Shown one piece after another: positions 1 to 9,516 of a DNA stretch of 64,000 nt. The notes below the pieces were generated by a model. It was not told the DNA's origin, searched no databases, and worked only from the letters and a program-made list of their open reading frames with translations. This stretch comes from Rivularia sp. T60_A2020_040 (lineage in GTDB: Bacteria > Cyanobacteriota > Cyanobacteriia > Cyanobacteriales > Nostocaceae). Every line of letters begins with the position of its first letter. Within the stretch, counting starts at the first letter, position 1. Position numbers and translations under genes: made by a program. The stretch spans positions 35,398 to 99,397 of the forward strand of contig JACYMD010000127.1 in NCBI GenBank assembly GCA_015272215.1, in the 5' to 3' direction.

Positions 1-1
1 A

Positions 2-340
2 TTTGGTTTTGAGGTGACTCGATTATGGGATGTGGGAGTTGCGGGAATTCACCGTTTATTAAATAATCGTCACGTAATTGAATCAGCGACGGTATTAATT
101 GTTGTCGCGGGTATGGAAGGTGCTTTACCAAGCGTTGTCGCCGGTTTAGCAGACTCTCCGGTAATTGCCGTTCCCACAAGCATTGGTTATGGTGCAAATT
201 TTGGTGGTTTATCGGCTCTATTAACAATGCTCAACTCTTGTGCAGCGGGTATTGGTGTAGTAAACATTGATAATGGATTTGGTGCAGCTGTTTTAGCAGG
301 ACAAATTTTGCGTTCAGCCGAGAAATTACGGATGGCATAA
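2..340 (+). CDS. larB: LarB, nickel pincer cofactor biosynthesis carboxylase/hydrolase (5' truncated by window edge)
   Basis: C-terminal part of LarB, which carboxylates and hydrolyses nicotinic acid adenine dinucleotide as the first step of nickel-pincer nucleotide synthesis (family knowledge). The reading frame is open to the first base, so the gene starts outside the window; the GTG at 14 is probably an internal Val codon. The visible part is a PurE-like (AIR carboxylase) fold with the Gly/Ala-rich stretches [16 protein letters not shown] and [18 protein letters not shown], typical of LarB. A larE homologue lies in the same window at 57.6-58.5 kb, which supports the pathway assignment. larC is not seen. 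Confidence 0.85.
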   Translation, partial: FGFEVTRLWDVGVAGIHRLLNNRHVIESATVLIVVAGMEGALPSVVAGLADSPVIAVPTSIGYGANFGGLSALLTMLNSCAAGIGVVNIDNGFGAAVLAGQILRSAEKLRMA

Positions 341-390
341 TTTATATGCTTGAGCTATCACGGTGATAATAACCAATACACAAGTTAAAA

Positions 391-642
391 ATGAAACTTT
401 GGTCAATCTTGGGTGGATTTGCTCTCAGTTTATGGGCGACCATTTTGTTGTCAAATACTGTGAATGCCACTAGCAAAATACCTGTAAACTGGACTGTATT
501 AGCTCAAAATATTTCCGATCCAGACCTTTTGGGTCAACTTCAAAAAGCTTTTAATAACTTTGTGGAAACAGGTCAAGTATGGGCGCTTTTAATTGGATTA
601 GTAGTTGGTTATTTGATTCGTAATTTAACAAGTTACGGTTAA
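391..642 (+). CDS. Small membrane-anchored hypothetical protein
   Basis: 83 residues, not recognised by name. Residues 1-25 form an N-terminal signal peptide or membrane anchor (MKLWSILGGF followed by a hydrophobic stretch), and residues about 62-77 form a second hydrophobic helix (VWALLIGLVVGYLI) followed by an Arg. The middle part is short and polar. It starts 50 bp after larB on the same strand and could be co-transcribed with it. Codon use looks like that of its neighbours. Probably a lineage-specific cyanobacterial small protein; no function is proposed. Confidence 0.6.
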   Translation: MKLWSILGGFALSLWATILLSNTVNATSKIPVNWTVLAQNISDPDLLGQLQKAFNNFVETGQVWALLIGLVVGYLIRNLTSYG

Positions 643-644
643 AA

Positions 645-735
645 CAATTTTGGATTTTAGATTTTAGATTTTGGATTTTAAGTTAGGGTTAGTACCACCG
701 GAGTTATTCTTCCCATCCCCCCATCTCCCCAATTT
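645..735. repeat. GATTTTA-type heptamer tract plus TTAGTACCACCGGAGTTA unit
   Basis: The spacer before argH contains tandem degenerate copies of the heptamer TTTAGAT/TTTTGGA, followed by the unit TTAGTACCACCGGAGTTA. The same combination recurs at 11276-11356, and the heptamer tract alone at 28478-28506. This is the STRR-style heptanucleotide repetition known from heterocystous cyanobacteria. Confidence 0.6.
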
Positions 736-2124
736 ATGACACAACAACAAACTTGGAGTCAGCGATTTGAATCAGCGTTACATCCTACTATTGCTCGCTT
801 TAATGCCAGCATCCATTTTGATATTGAATTAATTGAATATGATTTAACTGGTTCGGTTGCTCATGCCAAAATGTTGGCGAAATGTGGCATTATTTCTTCT
901 GAAGAAGGAGAGCAGTTAGTTACTGGTTTAGAACAAATTCGCCAGGAATATCGCCAAGGTAATTTTAACCCAGGTGTCGATTCGGAAGATGTACATTTTG
1001 CTGTCGAACATCGTTTGGTGGAAATAGTTGGTGATGTTGGTAAAAAGCTGCATACGGGACGTTCTCGTAATGACCAAGTAGGTACGGATACCAGACTTTA
1101 TTTACGCGAGCAAATTCAGCAAATTCAAAATTTAATTCGGGAATTTCAAACTGTTTTAGTTGATATTGCCGAGCAAAATGTTGAAACTTTGATTCCCGGT
1201 TACACTCATCTACAACGCGCTCAACCTGTTAGTCTCGCTCATCATCTGTTAGCTTATTTCCAGATGACACAGCGAGATTGGGAACGACTTGGAGATGTGT
1301 ATCGCCGTGTGAATATTTCACCTTTGGGATGCGGTGCCTTAGCGGGAACTACTTTCCCCATTGATAGACATTACAGCGCCCAACTATTGCATTTTGACAA
1401 AGTTTATGATAACAGCCTTGATGGAGTTAGCGATCGCGATTTTGCCATTGAATTTTTGAGTGCAGCTAGTTTAATCATGGTTCATCTGAGCCGTTTGTCG
1501 GAAGAGGTAATTTTGTGGTCTTCTGAGGAATTTGGCTTTGTCACCCTCAAAGACAGCTGCGCTACAGGTTCGAGTATTATGCCTCAAAAGAAAAATCCCG
1601 ACGTGCCAGAGTTAGTCAGGGGTAAAACAGGGAGAGTATTCGGTCATCTGCAAGCAATGTTAGTGATGATGAAAGGATTACCACTCGCTTATAACAAAGA
1701 CCTACAAGAAGATAAAGAAGGTCTATTTGATGCCGTAAATACAGTTAAAGCTTGTTTAGAAGCAATGACAATTTTACTACGAGAAGGTTTAGAATTTTGC
1801 GATCGCCGTTTAGCAGAAGCCGTAGCGTCCGATTTTTCCAATGCTACCGATGTCGCAGATTATCTCGCAGCGCGGGGTGTTCCTTTCCGAGAAGCTTATA
1901 ACCTCGTAGGTAAGGTAGTGAAAACAAGTATTGCAGCAGGTAAACTTCTTAAAGATTTGAGTTTATCCGAATGGAAAGAACTGCATCCCAAGTTTGAAAA
2001 TGATATCTATGAAGCAATATCACCTCGTCAAGTAGTTGCTGCCCGCAATAGTTACGGTGGAACGGGTTTTGAGCAAGTAACGAAGGCTTTACAAGCTGCT
2101 CGCGATCAAATTAATGGTGATTGA
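736..2124 (+). CDS. argH: Argininosuccinate lyase
   Basis: Last enzyme of arginine synthesis: cleaves argininosuccinate to arginine and fumarate in the cytoplasm as a homotetramer. 462 residues, the normal family length. The fumarase/aspartase superfamily signature [11 protein letters not shown] lies near residue 278, its Ser being on the mobile catalytic loop. [13 protein letters not shown] near residue 106 and [16 protein letters not shown] near residue 155 are ArgH-specific conserved blocks. The ATG at 736 follows a repeat-containing leader without a strong Shine-Dalgarno. The 3' end overlaps the end of the convergent diguanylate cyclase gene by 19 bp. Confidence 0.97.
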   Translation: MTQQQTWSQRFESALHPTIARFNASIHFDIELIEYDLTGSVAHAKMLAKCGIISSEEGEQLVTGLEQIRQEYRQGNFNPGVDSEDVHFAVEHRLVEIVGDVGKKLHTGRSRNDQVGTDTRLYLREQIQQIQNLIREFQTVLVDIAEQNVETLIPGYTHLQRAQPVSLAHHLLAYFQMTQRDWERLGDVYRRVNISPLGCGALAGTTFPIDRHYSAQLLHFDKVYDNSLDGVSDRDFAIEFLSAASLIMVHLSRLSEEVILWSSEEFGFVTLKDSCATGSSIMPQKKNPDVPELVRGKTGRVFGHLQAMLVMMKGLPLAYNKDLQEDKEGLFDAVNTVKACLEAMTILLREGLEFCDRRLAEAVASDFSNATDVADYLAARGVPFREAYNLVGKVVKTSIAAGKLLKDLSLSEWKELHPKFENDIYEAISPRQVVAARNSYGGTGFEQVTKALQAARDQINGD

Positions 2125-4349
2125 ACTTTTTCCGCTTGTTGAGCAAATTGATAGCGATTTTTGCCGAGATGCTTCGCACGATACATCGCAGCATCCGCTT
2201 GCTTAAGTAATGTTTCTGAATTGTAAGCAGTATATGGATAAATACTAATACCGATACTAGCAGAAATTTTAGTAGTATGACCTTCTAAACTAATTGATTC
2301 TGTGATAGTTGTGAGAATTTTGTCAGCGATTTTAGCAGCAACTTTTGGGTTGGGAATCCGACGTAAAATAATTGTAAATTCGTCCCCACCCAAACGGGAA
2401 ACAGTATCGCTACCACGCAAACAATTGTTGAGTCGTTGAGCAACTGTTACTAATAAAAGGTCGCCCATTTCATGTCCTAAAGTGTCATTTATTTGCTTAA
2501 AACCATCTAAATCTAAAAATAGTAATGCGAGTAAATAATTACCATTTTTTGCCCAAGATAAAGACTCATGAAGTTCTTCTGCAAAAGCTTTACGATTCGG
2601 TAATCCGGTAAGAGCATCGTGATAAGCGATATAACGCAAATGGTCTTCTTGAAGTTTTAATTCATTATTAGAACGAGATAATTCATCAGCAGTACGCTTA
2701 AGTTGTTCTTCCAGAAGTTTACGTTTAGTAATATCACGAATTACCCCAACCAAAAATAAATTTCCAGCAGCATCTTTATGTAGGGAACGTTTAGTGGCAA
2801 TGAGATGAAGTTCACCATTCACATCTGTAAATTCTTCTTCGTCTTCTAATAATTTTTGAGTGCGGAAAACATAGTCATCTTTTTTTCTAAAATCATCAGC
2901 TTCATTTTTCGGGAAAAAATCATAATCTAATTGATCAATTAACTTGTTTTTAGGACAGCCAATTAACTCACAGTAAGCATCGTTTAAAACAATCCATTGA
3001 TGCTGTTCATTTTTAACATAAATCGGATCAGCGACTGTATTAATAACTTGTCCTAAAAACTCCCTAGAACGCTTAAATTCTTCTTGAGAATGAGCGATTT
3101 GACCAGTAATAAAAATCACCGAAATAATATAAGTTATTAACGCCGGAATCAGCGGTATCCACCAACCATTTAAAAAGAAAAGATAAGCACTAACTGTTAA
3201 TAGAAAACTGAAAACTAATATTAATAAGAAATTAGTGCTTGAACTCCTAATTCGCCATCTAGTAATTGCTCCTACATAAGCCCAAATTCCAATCCATAAA
3301 CATTCCATAAATTCAGACCATACTTGAAGTAATTTCCTTCCTTCCAGGGCAGCGGAAATAATTTCATGGGTAAAATAAGCTTGTAATTCTACACCAGGTA
3401 TAGACTGTGGTTCTTTGTTCATAAAACTACTAGAGTATGGAGTTAGTTTTAAATCTTGTAAACTGGGTGCAGTCGAACCAATTAGCACGATGCGGTTTTT
3501 AATCCAACTTTTAGGTACCTCTCCATTTAAGACTTTTCTTAAAGATACTTTGCGAAAACCATAAGATTTACCATCGCAGCTTTCTGAACAAGCAGGTTTA
3601 GGAAAATTAGATAAAAATTGATAACCACCATCATCAGCTCTAATATAGCCACCGTGATTATGTTGAAATCTAGTAAATGTAGCTTTACCCAATTGTAAAT
3701 AGTTAGAATTTTTGGCTCTTTTAGGTGTAATACCCTCAGATTTTAAATACAGTCGCGCCAATTTTAAAGCAAAGCTTTCATATGCATTATTATCAATATG
3801 TAAATACAGCAAACCACGCCGTACTTTACCGTCACTATCCACTACCACATTATTAAAACCTACTTGGTTTTTTTGACTTAATATAGATGGTGGACGAACA
3901 CGGTCATTTTGATTATCTGAGAGTAGTTCAATGCCAACTAAATTCGGTGTTGATTTAAATATTTTTTGCAGATTTTCACTACCAGGTGATACTGCTAAAT
4001 CTCGATAAACATCTAAACCAATTGCACGAGGTTGATCAGCTTTGATTTTTTGTAATAATTCAGCAACTTTACCATCAGAAACTGGCCAAGAACCTAATTC
4101 TTGCAAAGAAGCTTCATCTATAGCCACTATGGTAATCCGCTCTTGATATCTTTCAATTGGACGCAATTGAAAGAATTGGTCTAAAGCAGTCCATTCTAAA
4201 GATTGTAATAACCCTAACCAGCGCAATACAAGTATGCAAAATACTACGCTAGAAGCGGTTATTAATTCTCTGTGTCTTTTAAAAAATTTTTTTTGCAGTA
4301 CAAAGATCGATTTTTGTACATCTTTGCCTAGCTTTTTTCTTATTCCCAT
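2106..4349 (-). CDS. CHASE2-PAS-GGDEF diguanylate cyclase
   Basis: 747-residue membrane sensor predicted to make cyclic di-GMP. A first membrane helix lies near residues 35-50. An extracytoplasmic CHASE2 domain follows (about 50-335, with [17 protein letters not shown] and [10 protein letters not shown] blocks), then three hydrophobic helices (about 345-415). A PAS domain (about 430-540, [13 protein letters not shown]) and a short coiled coil (about 540-575) lead to a GGDEF domain with intact active site RLGGDEF near residue 650 and DALTGLPNR before it. No EAL domain is present, so synthase rather than hydrolase activity is expected. The ligand of the CHASE2 domain is unknown. The gene is convergent with and overlaps argH by 19 bp. 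Confidence 0.93.
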   Translation of the reverse strand: MGIRKKLGKDVQKSIFVLQKKFFKRHRELITASSVVFCILVLRWLGLLQSLEWTALDQFFQLRPIERYQERITIVAIDEASLQELGSWPVSDGKVAELLQKIKADQPRAIGLDVYRDLAVSPGSENLQKIFKSTPNLVGIELLSDNQNDRVRPPSILSQKNQVGFNNVVVDSDGKVRRGLLYLHIDNNAYESFALKLARLYLKSEGITPKRAKNSNYLQLGKATFTRFQHNHGGYIRADDGGYQFLSNFPKPACSESCDGKSYGFRKVSLRKVLNGEVPKSWIKNRIVLIGSTAPSLQDLKLTPYSSSFMNKEPQSIPGVELQAYFTHEIISAALEGRKLLQVWSEFMECLWIGIWAYVGAITRWRIRSSSTNFLLILVFSFLLTVSAYLFFLNGWWIPLIPALITYIISVIFITGQIAHSQEEFKRSREFLGQVINTVADPIYVKNEQHQWIVLNDAYCELIGCPKNKLIDQLDYDFFPKNEADDFRKKDDYVFRTQKLLEDEEEFTDVNGELHLIATKRSLHKDAAGNLFLVGVIRDITKRKLLEEQLKRTADELSRSNNELKLQEDHLRYIAYHDALTGLPNRKAFAEELHESLSWAKNGNYLLALLFLDLDGFKQINDTLGHEMGDLLLVTVAQRLNNCLRGSDTVSRLGGDEFTIILRRIPNPKVAAKIADKILTTITESISLEGHTTKISASIGISIYPYTAYNSETLLKQADAAMYRAKHLGKNRYQFAQQAEKVQSPLI

Positions 4350-5153
4350 TATCCGTTCGGGAGAAAAATTGTTAAGTTAATCATTTGCTAAATAATTAAT
4401 ACAGTTAGGATGCTAACTATACTTTGTATTTAGGGATTTTGGTAAAGTTCAATGGAATATCTGGATTAAATTCATTTAATTGGATGTAATTAACTGTTTA
4501 CTAAAATCCTCAAAAATCTTCTTGCTGAATATGGTTGATCAGAAAAACTTTCCTAACTCTGTATTGAATCACGGTGATTATATCTATGAACCAACAGGAG
4601 GTTTTAAAGTAACTATAAGTATTTGCTTAGTACAACTACTGATGTTACATAATAAAAGGGTACTTACAGAAACATCCTATCGGCAAGTGCTAAATATTAA
4701 ATTATTGATGTTTGTATGTGAATTTTAGTTTCCCTATACTATCTGGTTATAGGCTAATCATTGATATCAGCCTGTAAAAAATTTTATTTCACAATTAAAC
4801 GTGAATTACTGACAAATCTGTTTTTATTCCTTTGCTGACATGGCTTCCAATTATTTTTTTATTTGGAATTGTTAAGTACTTTAACTTATCTAATAGAACA
4901 AATAAATAGTATTTTTATACATTAAATATTAATTGTGTTTGTGAAAGCAATATTTAGTTAGTGCTTTCAGAGTCCCTTGTTGTAGGGTGTGTAGTTTAGA
5001 GATAATTTGAACGGTTCTATAGAACTTATCGTCACGCAGCATAAACCTGTAATCAGCCATGGCAATAGAACAAAAATAAAAAAGCCAACAGAAGTAGATA
5101 CCTCAGTTGACTGTTTGCACTTGATTTTACAAATTGAAATTTGTCTAATTGTT
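4350..5153. other. Intergenic region, no convincing gene
   Basis: About 800 bp of AT-rich sequence between the divergent 5' end of the diguanylate cyclase gene and the 3' end of the VKOR gene. An 82-codon TTG-initiated reading frame at 4480-4728 lacks a ribosome-binding site and recognisable composition, and I do not accept it. The only clear element is the minus-strand terminator near 5075-5112. Confidence 0.5.
5075..5112 (-). terminator. Rho-independent terminator of the VKOR gene
   Basis: On the minus strand an AGTCAAC / GTTGGCT stem with an inner GAGGTA / TACTTC stem is followed by a TTTTTTATTTTT run. It lies about 40 bp after the VKOR stop codon. Confidence 0.8.
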
Positions 5154-6155
5154 TCAACGATTTAGATAATACTTGAAATTAGTCGCACCTTGATAACCAG
5201 AAGCCTTAGCTAACTCTTGAAGATTTTGCGCTCCTCTATAGGTTTGACCTTTAATTTTCCAAGTGGGATAACTTTCAATACCAGCTGCTTTACACTCAGG
5301 TTTTATATTGTTGGGATTATCCGCAGGAGCGCAATCTATATGAGGTACTTCTTTGTAAGCTTCCTTACCAAACAATAGCTTTTGATCGTGACAATGAGGA
5401 CACCACCAAGCAATATATTCCATAGCTCCAATTTCTTTAAGATGACGAGCTAAGGCTATTTCTGCTTCCCCAGAAGTGGTAGTAACTTCCCAACCAACTC
5501 CCGGTATTGGATTTTGTTGGGGAACAAAATTAATTGCTCCACCTTGACTAAGATCAGTTTGAGCAGCAGTTCCATCAGTTGTGACACCAGCATAAACACC
5601 TAATGTCCCAATCAGCGTTACCATTCCGACAATAATTGCAGTAAAGAAAATTTGTCCTATATCTTCCCAACTACGACCAATAATAGTTAATACCAGCATC
5701 GTTAAAGAAAATAGAGCCGATGCAATACAGTAAGGACAAATAGTTTTGATTTGGCTAAATAACACATACATTAAATAGCTGCTGAAAACCGTCATGGAAA
5801 TTGAGCCAATTAGCAAAAACATCCATGTTAAATTTTCTAACTTCTGACGCTGTTCTTTATTTTCTCCACTTTTGAAAAGCAAAGGTGCCAGAGCAAATAC
5901 TAGCATACTAAAATATGCCAGAAAGCCGAACAAAGCTAGTGGTTGTCCGAGAATTGTAGCCCAAGGGCTAGAAAGAACACTGTTACATCCAGCAGCAGAA
6001 CCCGCAGTTGCAGAGGAAGCGGTACAAGCAGCTTCTCCTCCGCTCAACTTAACGATGGTTAGATAACCAGTTACTAAAGCACCACAGGAAGCGATTCCTG
6101 CGATTAGTAAACGCGAGAAGCGATGAATCCAAGGAGTAGAACGACGACGAATCAT
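5154..6155 (-). CDS. VKOR-thioredoxin fusion, thiol oxidase for disulfide bond formation
   Basis: 333-residue integral membrane protein. The N-terminal vitamin K epoxide reductase-like domain has about five membrane helices, a loop with paired Cys (GEAACTASS and AGCNSV) and the quinone-proximal redox motif CPYC near residue 140. A C-terminal thioredoxin-like domain carries CPHC near residue 252 and the cis-Pro region SYPTWKIKGQ. In cyanobacteria this fusion oxidises periplasmic/lumenal thiols and passes electrons to quinone (family knowledge), supporting folding of secreted and photosynthetic proteins. The gene is monocistronic with its own terminator downstream. Confidence 0.93.
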   Translation of the reverse strand: MIRRRSTPWIHRFSRLLIAGIASCGALVTGYLTIVKLSGGEAACTASSATAGSAAGCNSVLSSPWATILGQPLALFGFLAYFSMLVFALAPLLFKSGENKEQRQKLENLTWMFLLIGSISMTVFSSYLMYVLFSQIKTICPYCIASALFSLTMLVLTIIGRSWEDIGQIFFTAIIVGMVTLIGTLGVYAGVTTDGTAAQTDLSQGGAINFVPQQNPIPGVGWEVTTTSGEAEIALARHLKEIGAMEYIAWWCPHCHDQKLLFGKEAYKEVPHIDCAPADNPNNIKPECKAAGIESYPTWKIKGQTYRGAQNLQELAKASGYQGATNFKYYLNR

Positions 6156-6441
6156 AAGCTAAAACATTATTAATTGGGAATAATAAATCGGAAATAGGGA
6201 ATAAACTAGGATGTTATATTCTCAATCTCCATAACACTAGCAATTAAAACCTGATATCTTATAGCTTAATTTAGTTAAAACTAACTTCTGCTGCAAGAAC
6301 CGAAATTCAGTTTAGGCTAACTTCACTAAAAAGAAGTAACTATGAGAGTAATTCAGACAATACAATATTATTATTTTGCTTGTTGAATGACCATTACTAA
6401 CTACTACAATTACTAACCACTACAATTCCCAATTTTCTTTG

Positions 6442-7290
6442 TTAAGAATGTAGCTTTAGAGAAGAAATTGATTCGGTTTGACCTTTGGAATTGAAATTCA
6501 GCCGAGCAGCTTCTACAAACTGGCTGACACGGATTGGATCTATAGTTTGCTCGCGCATTCCATGACGTTTCAAAGAACTCGAAACAATTACACCATCCGC
6601 AGCTTGCATTAGTGTAGCAATATTATCCCAACTCGCCCCACTACCAACAAATACCGGAGTCCCTTTCGCCGCTCTCGATGCTAATTCCAAATCTTCAGGA
6701 TTGGGAGGATTACCCGTAGCCCAACCCGATAAAATCACTCCATCCGCCAATCCCCGCTCAATTGTATCTTCAACAGCATTCGTTAAATTAACCGAACCCA
6801 ACGGACGAGCGTGCTTCACCAACACATCCGCCAAAATTTTCACATCAGAGCCTAATTCTCGTCGGTATCTGAGTAATTGATGCGCTTCTCCTTCAATTAA
6901 TCCTTGATCTGTTGCCATTACCCCCGTTAGTACATTTACCCGGATAAATTCAGCTTGAGTACAACTGGCGATCGCGATCGCACTTCTGGCATCATTCCTT
7001 AACACATTCAAGCCGATGGGTACAGTGACAAGATTTTGTATGCGCTGTACTACAATAGTCATGGCACTCACAACCGCCGGATCTACCTGATTCTTGGTAA
7101 AGGGCGCATCAAAAAAATTTTCGACAATAATACCATCAATTCCCCCGCTAGTAAGGGCGACTGCTTCTTGTTCGGCACGGTCAATTATCGCTTTGAGACT
7201 ACCTCCCCAGCGCGGTGAGGTAGGCAGTGGTAACAGATGAACCACACCAATAATTGGTCTTCGGGTTTTAAATAACTGATATAGATCCAC
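6442..7290 (-). CDS. btpA: BtpA family photosystem I biogenesis protein
   Basis: BtpA stabilises the PsaA/PsaB reaction-centre proteins in Synechocystis and belongs to the BtpA/SgcQ TIM-barrel family. Recognisable are RRPIIGVVHLLPLPTSPRWG at the start, GGIDGIIVENFFDAPF, and near the end VFVGSGASWDNIATLM. I place the start at a GTG at 7290, giving 282 residues, because homologues begin at the DLYQLF segment. An upstream ATG at 7359 would add 23 Lys-rich residues encoded partly by a poly-A run and is less likely. The C-terminal 20 residues look variable. Confidence 0.88.
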   Translation of the reverse strand: MDLYQLFKTRRPIIGVVHLLPLPTSPRWGGSLKAIIDRAEQEAVALTSGGIDGIIVENFFDAPFTKNQVDPAVVSAMTIVVQRIQNLVTVPIGLNVLRNDARSAIAIASCTQAEFIRVNVLTGVMATDQGLIEGEAHQLLRYRRELGSDVKILADVLVKHARPLGSVNLTNAVEDTIERGLADGVILSGWATGNPPNPEDLELASRAAKGTPVFVGSGASWDNIATLMQAADGVIVSSSLKRHGMREQTIDPIRVSQFVEAARLNFNSKGQTESISSLKLHS

Positions 7291-7670
7291 GTCTTTTTTT
7301 TTTACGGACTTTGTGTGGTTTCCCGACTTGAAAGTAAATGTCACCTTATAATAAAGCAACCTTAGTTGCTACAATCGATATTATCCTGTGTCCTGTTTGA
7401 CTGGCAGGAATCAAAAAATACCGTGCTTACATCCTCAGCGATTCTTACCATAAGTTTGGCTTTTACCCAAGCAAAAAACACACAAAGACTATTTTACCTG
7501 GATTACCGTCATCTCTTGACCAATAATTCTTTAATGGTACAACCCTCCAGATTTATCAACTGACAATTGACAATTAATTTAGTTCAAGTACAGGTATTGA
7601 AGTGGCTTTAACCCTTTCCCTTATTTAAGGAGAGGTAAAAATCTAAAAGACCTCCCCCAATAGATGTAAA

Positions 7671-7699
7671 TTGACACCAAAAATTTCATAAGATATGTT
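7671..7699 (+). promoter_or_regulatory. Sigma70-type promoter upstream of the candidate RNA
   Basis: TTGACA at 7671-7676 and TATGTT at 7694-7699 are separated by 17 bp, an almost consensus arrangement. Transcription would start near 7706, well before rimO at 8118, so the product is either a long leader or a separate RNA. Confidence 0.55.
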
Positions 7700-7705
7700 A
7701 AGATA

Positions 7706-7935
7706 ACAAGTGATACGAGAGGAGTCTGCCGCTCAAATTCCTGCGGCTTGCAGCTTTACCTAGAATAGTGTATAGTCTGCCACAGATACAGGCAATCGTT
7801 CGGGAAAATGCCAAAGCGTAACTCAGCCTGCGATTTCCTTTAGGGTAGCGACTTCTCTACAAAAGCCGATATTATTCGGTTGCTTCCTAACGAGCAAATG
7901 AGGGTGTTGTTTACGGACTGAGGTAATGTAAAATA
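7706..7935 (+). ncRNA. Candidate structured RNA, 6S-like in size and rod shape
   Basis: The stretch is GC-richer than the flanks, has no good reading frame and pairs with itself. TTACCT (about 7757) pairs with AGGTAA (7921-7926), and AGTC just inside pairs with GACT just before it, closing a roughly 170-nt rod. Inside are GGCA/TGCC (7790-7812), GGGAAA/TTTCCT, GTAG/CTAC (7845-7860), and AAGC-CGA with TCG-GTTGCTT (7863-7885). A near-consensus promoter precedes it. A closed rod of about 180 nt recalls cyanobacterial 6S (SsaA) RNA, but I could not confirm identity by sequence. It could also be the 5' leader of rimO. No U-run terminator is obvious. Confidence 0.4.
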
Positions 7936-8117
7936 CCATAAATTAACAATATGTAAATAAAGCGAAATAGACTCAATGACAGATTTCAAAGCTGTTTTAG
8001 GTCTATGGGGAATGGATAAATTTTAGGTAAAGTCAAAATGATGTTTTACCTTGTGTGGGTGTATATTGCTTAAGAATAGAAACCTTTAGCTCGAAACAGC
8101 AAAATATCTTTTATAAT

Positions 8118-9431
8118 ATGGGTGATAAGCCAACAATTGCAATTTCTCACCTAGGCTGCGAGAAAAATAGAATTGATACAGAGCATATGCTCGGTCTGCT
8201 TGTAGAAGCAGGTTACAGCGTAGATTGTAATGAAGAATTAGCAGATTACGTTATTGTCAATACTTGTAGTTTTATCGCAGCAGCGCGAGAAGAATCTGTT
8301 AAAACTTTAGTAGAATTAGCAGAAGCAGATAAGAAGATAGTGATTACTGGCTGCATGGCGCAGCATTTTCAAGAGCAATTACTAGAAGAGTTGCCAGAGG
8401 CAGTAGCCGTAGTAGGTACAGGCGATTACAATCAAATCGTCAATGTAATTGAGCGAACCCAGCTTGGCGAACGTGTCAAGCAAGTAAGTGCCGAACCTAC
8501 CTTTATTGCCGATGAAACAACGCCTCGCTATCGGACGACTTCAGAAGGTGTCGCTTATTTAAGGGTCGCGGAAGGGTGTGATTATCGATGTGCATTTTGT
8601 ATAATTCCTCATCTACGGGGAAAACAACGTTCGCGTACTATTGAATCAATAGTCGCCGAAGCAGAGCATTTGGCATCTCAAGGAGTACGGGAGATTATAT
8701 TAATTTCCCAAATTACGACAAATTACGGTATAGATATTTACAATAAACCTCAGTTAGCAGAATTATTGCGCGCTCTGGGTAAAGTAGATATACCGTGGAT
8801 CAGAATGCACTATGCTTATCCAACGGGACTAACCCCAGATGTGATTGCGGCGATAAAAGAAACACCAAATGTGTTGCCTTACTTAGATTTACCATTACAG
8901 CATTCCCATCCTGAAATTCTTCGGGCAATGAATCGTCCCTGGCAAGGGCAGGTGAACGATGGGGTGATTGAACGCATAAAACAGGCGTTACCAAACGCCG
9001 TGCTGCGAACAACATTCATTGTGGGTTTTCCTGGCGAGACAGACGAGCATTTTAATCATCTGTGTGAGTTTGTCGAACGTCATGAATTTGACCATGTAGG
9101 TGTTTTTACTTTTTCACCGGAGGAAGGAACAGAAGCGTACAACTTGCCAGAGCAGCTGCCGCAACAAATAATGGATGAGCGGCGAGATACACTGATGGAA
9201 ATTCAGCAGCCAATTTCTGGGAAGAAAAACCAACTTGAAATTGGCAAAGTAGTTGATGTGTTAATTGAGCAAGAAAACCCGATGACGGGAGAACTGATAG
9301 GTCGTTCTAGTAGATTTGCGCCGTTCGTAGACGGACAGGTATATGTTCGTGGAGAAGCCTGTTTAGGGGCGATTGTGCCGGTAAAAATAGACAAAGCTGA
9401 CGCATATGACTTATACGGTAAATTCGTTTGA
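8118..9431 (+). CDS. rimO: Ribosomal protein uS12 methylthiotransferase RimO
   Basis: Radical SAM methylthiotransferase that adds a methylthio group to the conserved Asp of ribosomal protein S12. 437 residues from the ATG at 8118. A GTG 21 codons upstream is in frame, but homologues begin at the [13 protein letters not shown] block. The N-terminal MTTase domain has the three cluster cysteines (LGCEKN, NTCSFI, GCMAQ). The radical SAM motif CDYRCAFC lies near residues 154-161. The C-terminal TRAM domain covers about 375-437. [13 protein letters not shown] and LPLQH favour RimO over MiaB. The gene stands alone, and its leader holds the candidate RNA above. Confidence 0.95.
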   Translation: MGDKPTIAISHLGCEKNRIDTEHMLGLLVEAGYSVDCNEELADYVIVNTCSFIAAAREESVKTLVELAEADKKIVITGCMAQHFQEQLLEELPEAVAVVGTGDYNQIVNVIERTQLGERVKQVSAEPTFIADETTPRYRTTSEGVAYLRVAEGCDYRCAFCIIPHLRGKQRSRTIESIVAEAEHLASQGVREIILISQITTNYGIDIYNKPQLAELLRALGKVDIPWIRMHYAYPTGLTPDVIAAIKETPNVLPYLDLPLQHSHPEILRAMNRPWQGQVNDGVIERIKQALPNAVLRTTFIVGFPGETDEHFNHLCEFVERHEFDHVGVFTFSPEEGTEAYNLPEQLPQQIMDERRDTLMEIQQPISGKKNQLEIGKVVDVLIEQENPMTGELIGRSSRFAPFVDGQVYVRGEACLGAIVPVKIDKADAYDLYGKFV

Positions 9432-9516
9432 ATTTAACTTGCCGGCGTTGGTTAAATCGACAAATTAATTAACACAAATATCGATTGAAAATTAAACTTA
9501 AAACATAGGAGAATTG

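Noticed and set aside
4480..4728. 82-codon plus-strand reading frame in the large spacer
   Set aside because: TTG start without a ribosome-binding site, AT-driven composition, no family likeness.
7366..7563. 65-codon plus-strand frame between btpA and the RNA candidate
   Set aside because: Weak start, no Shine-Dalgarno box, composition not coding-like, overlaps the likely btpA promoter.
7706..7935. Cobalamin riboswitch, tmRNA, SRP RNA or RNase P RNA
   Set aside because: None of the conserved core sequences of these RNAs was found.
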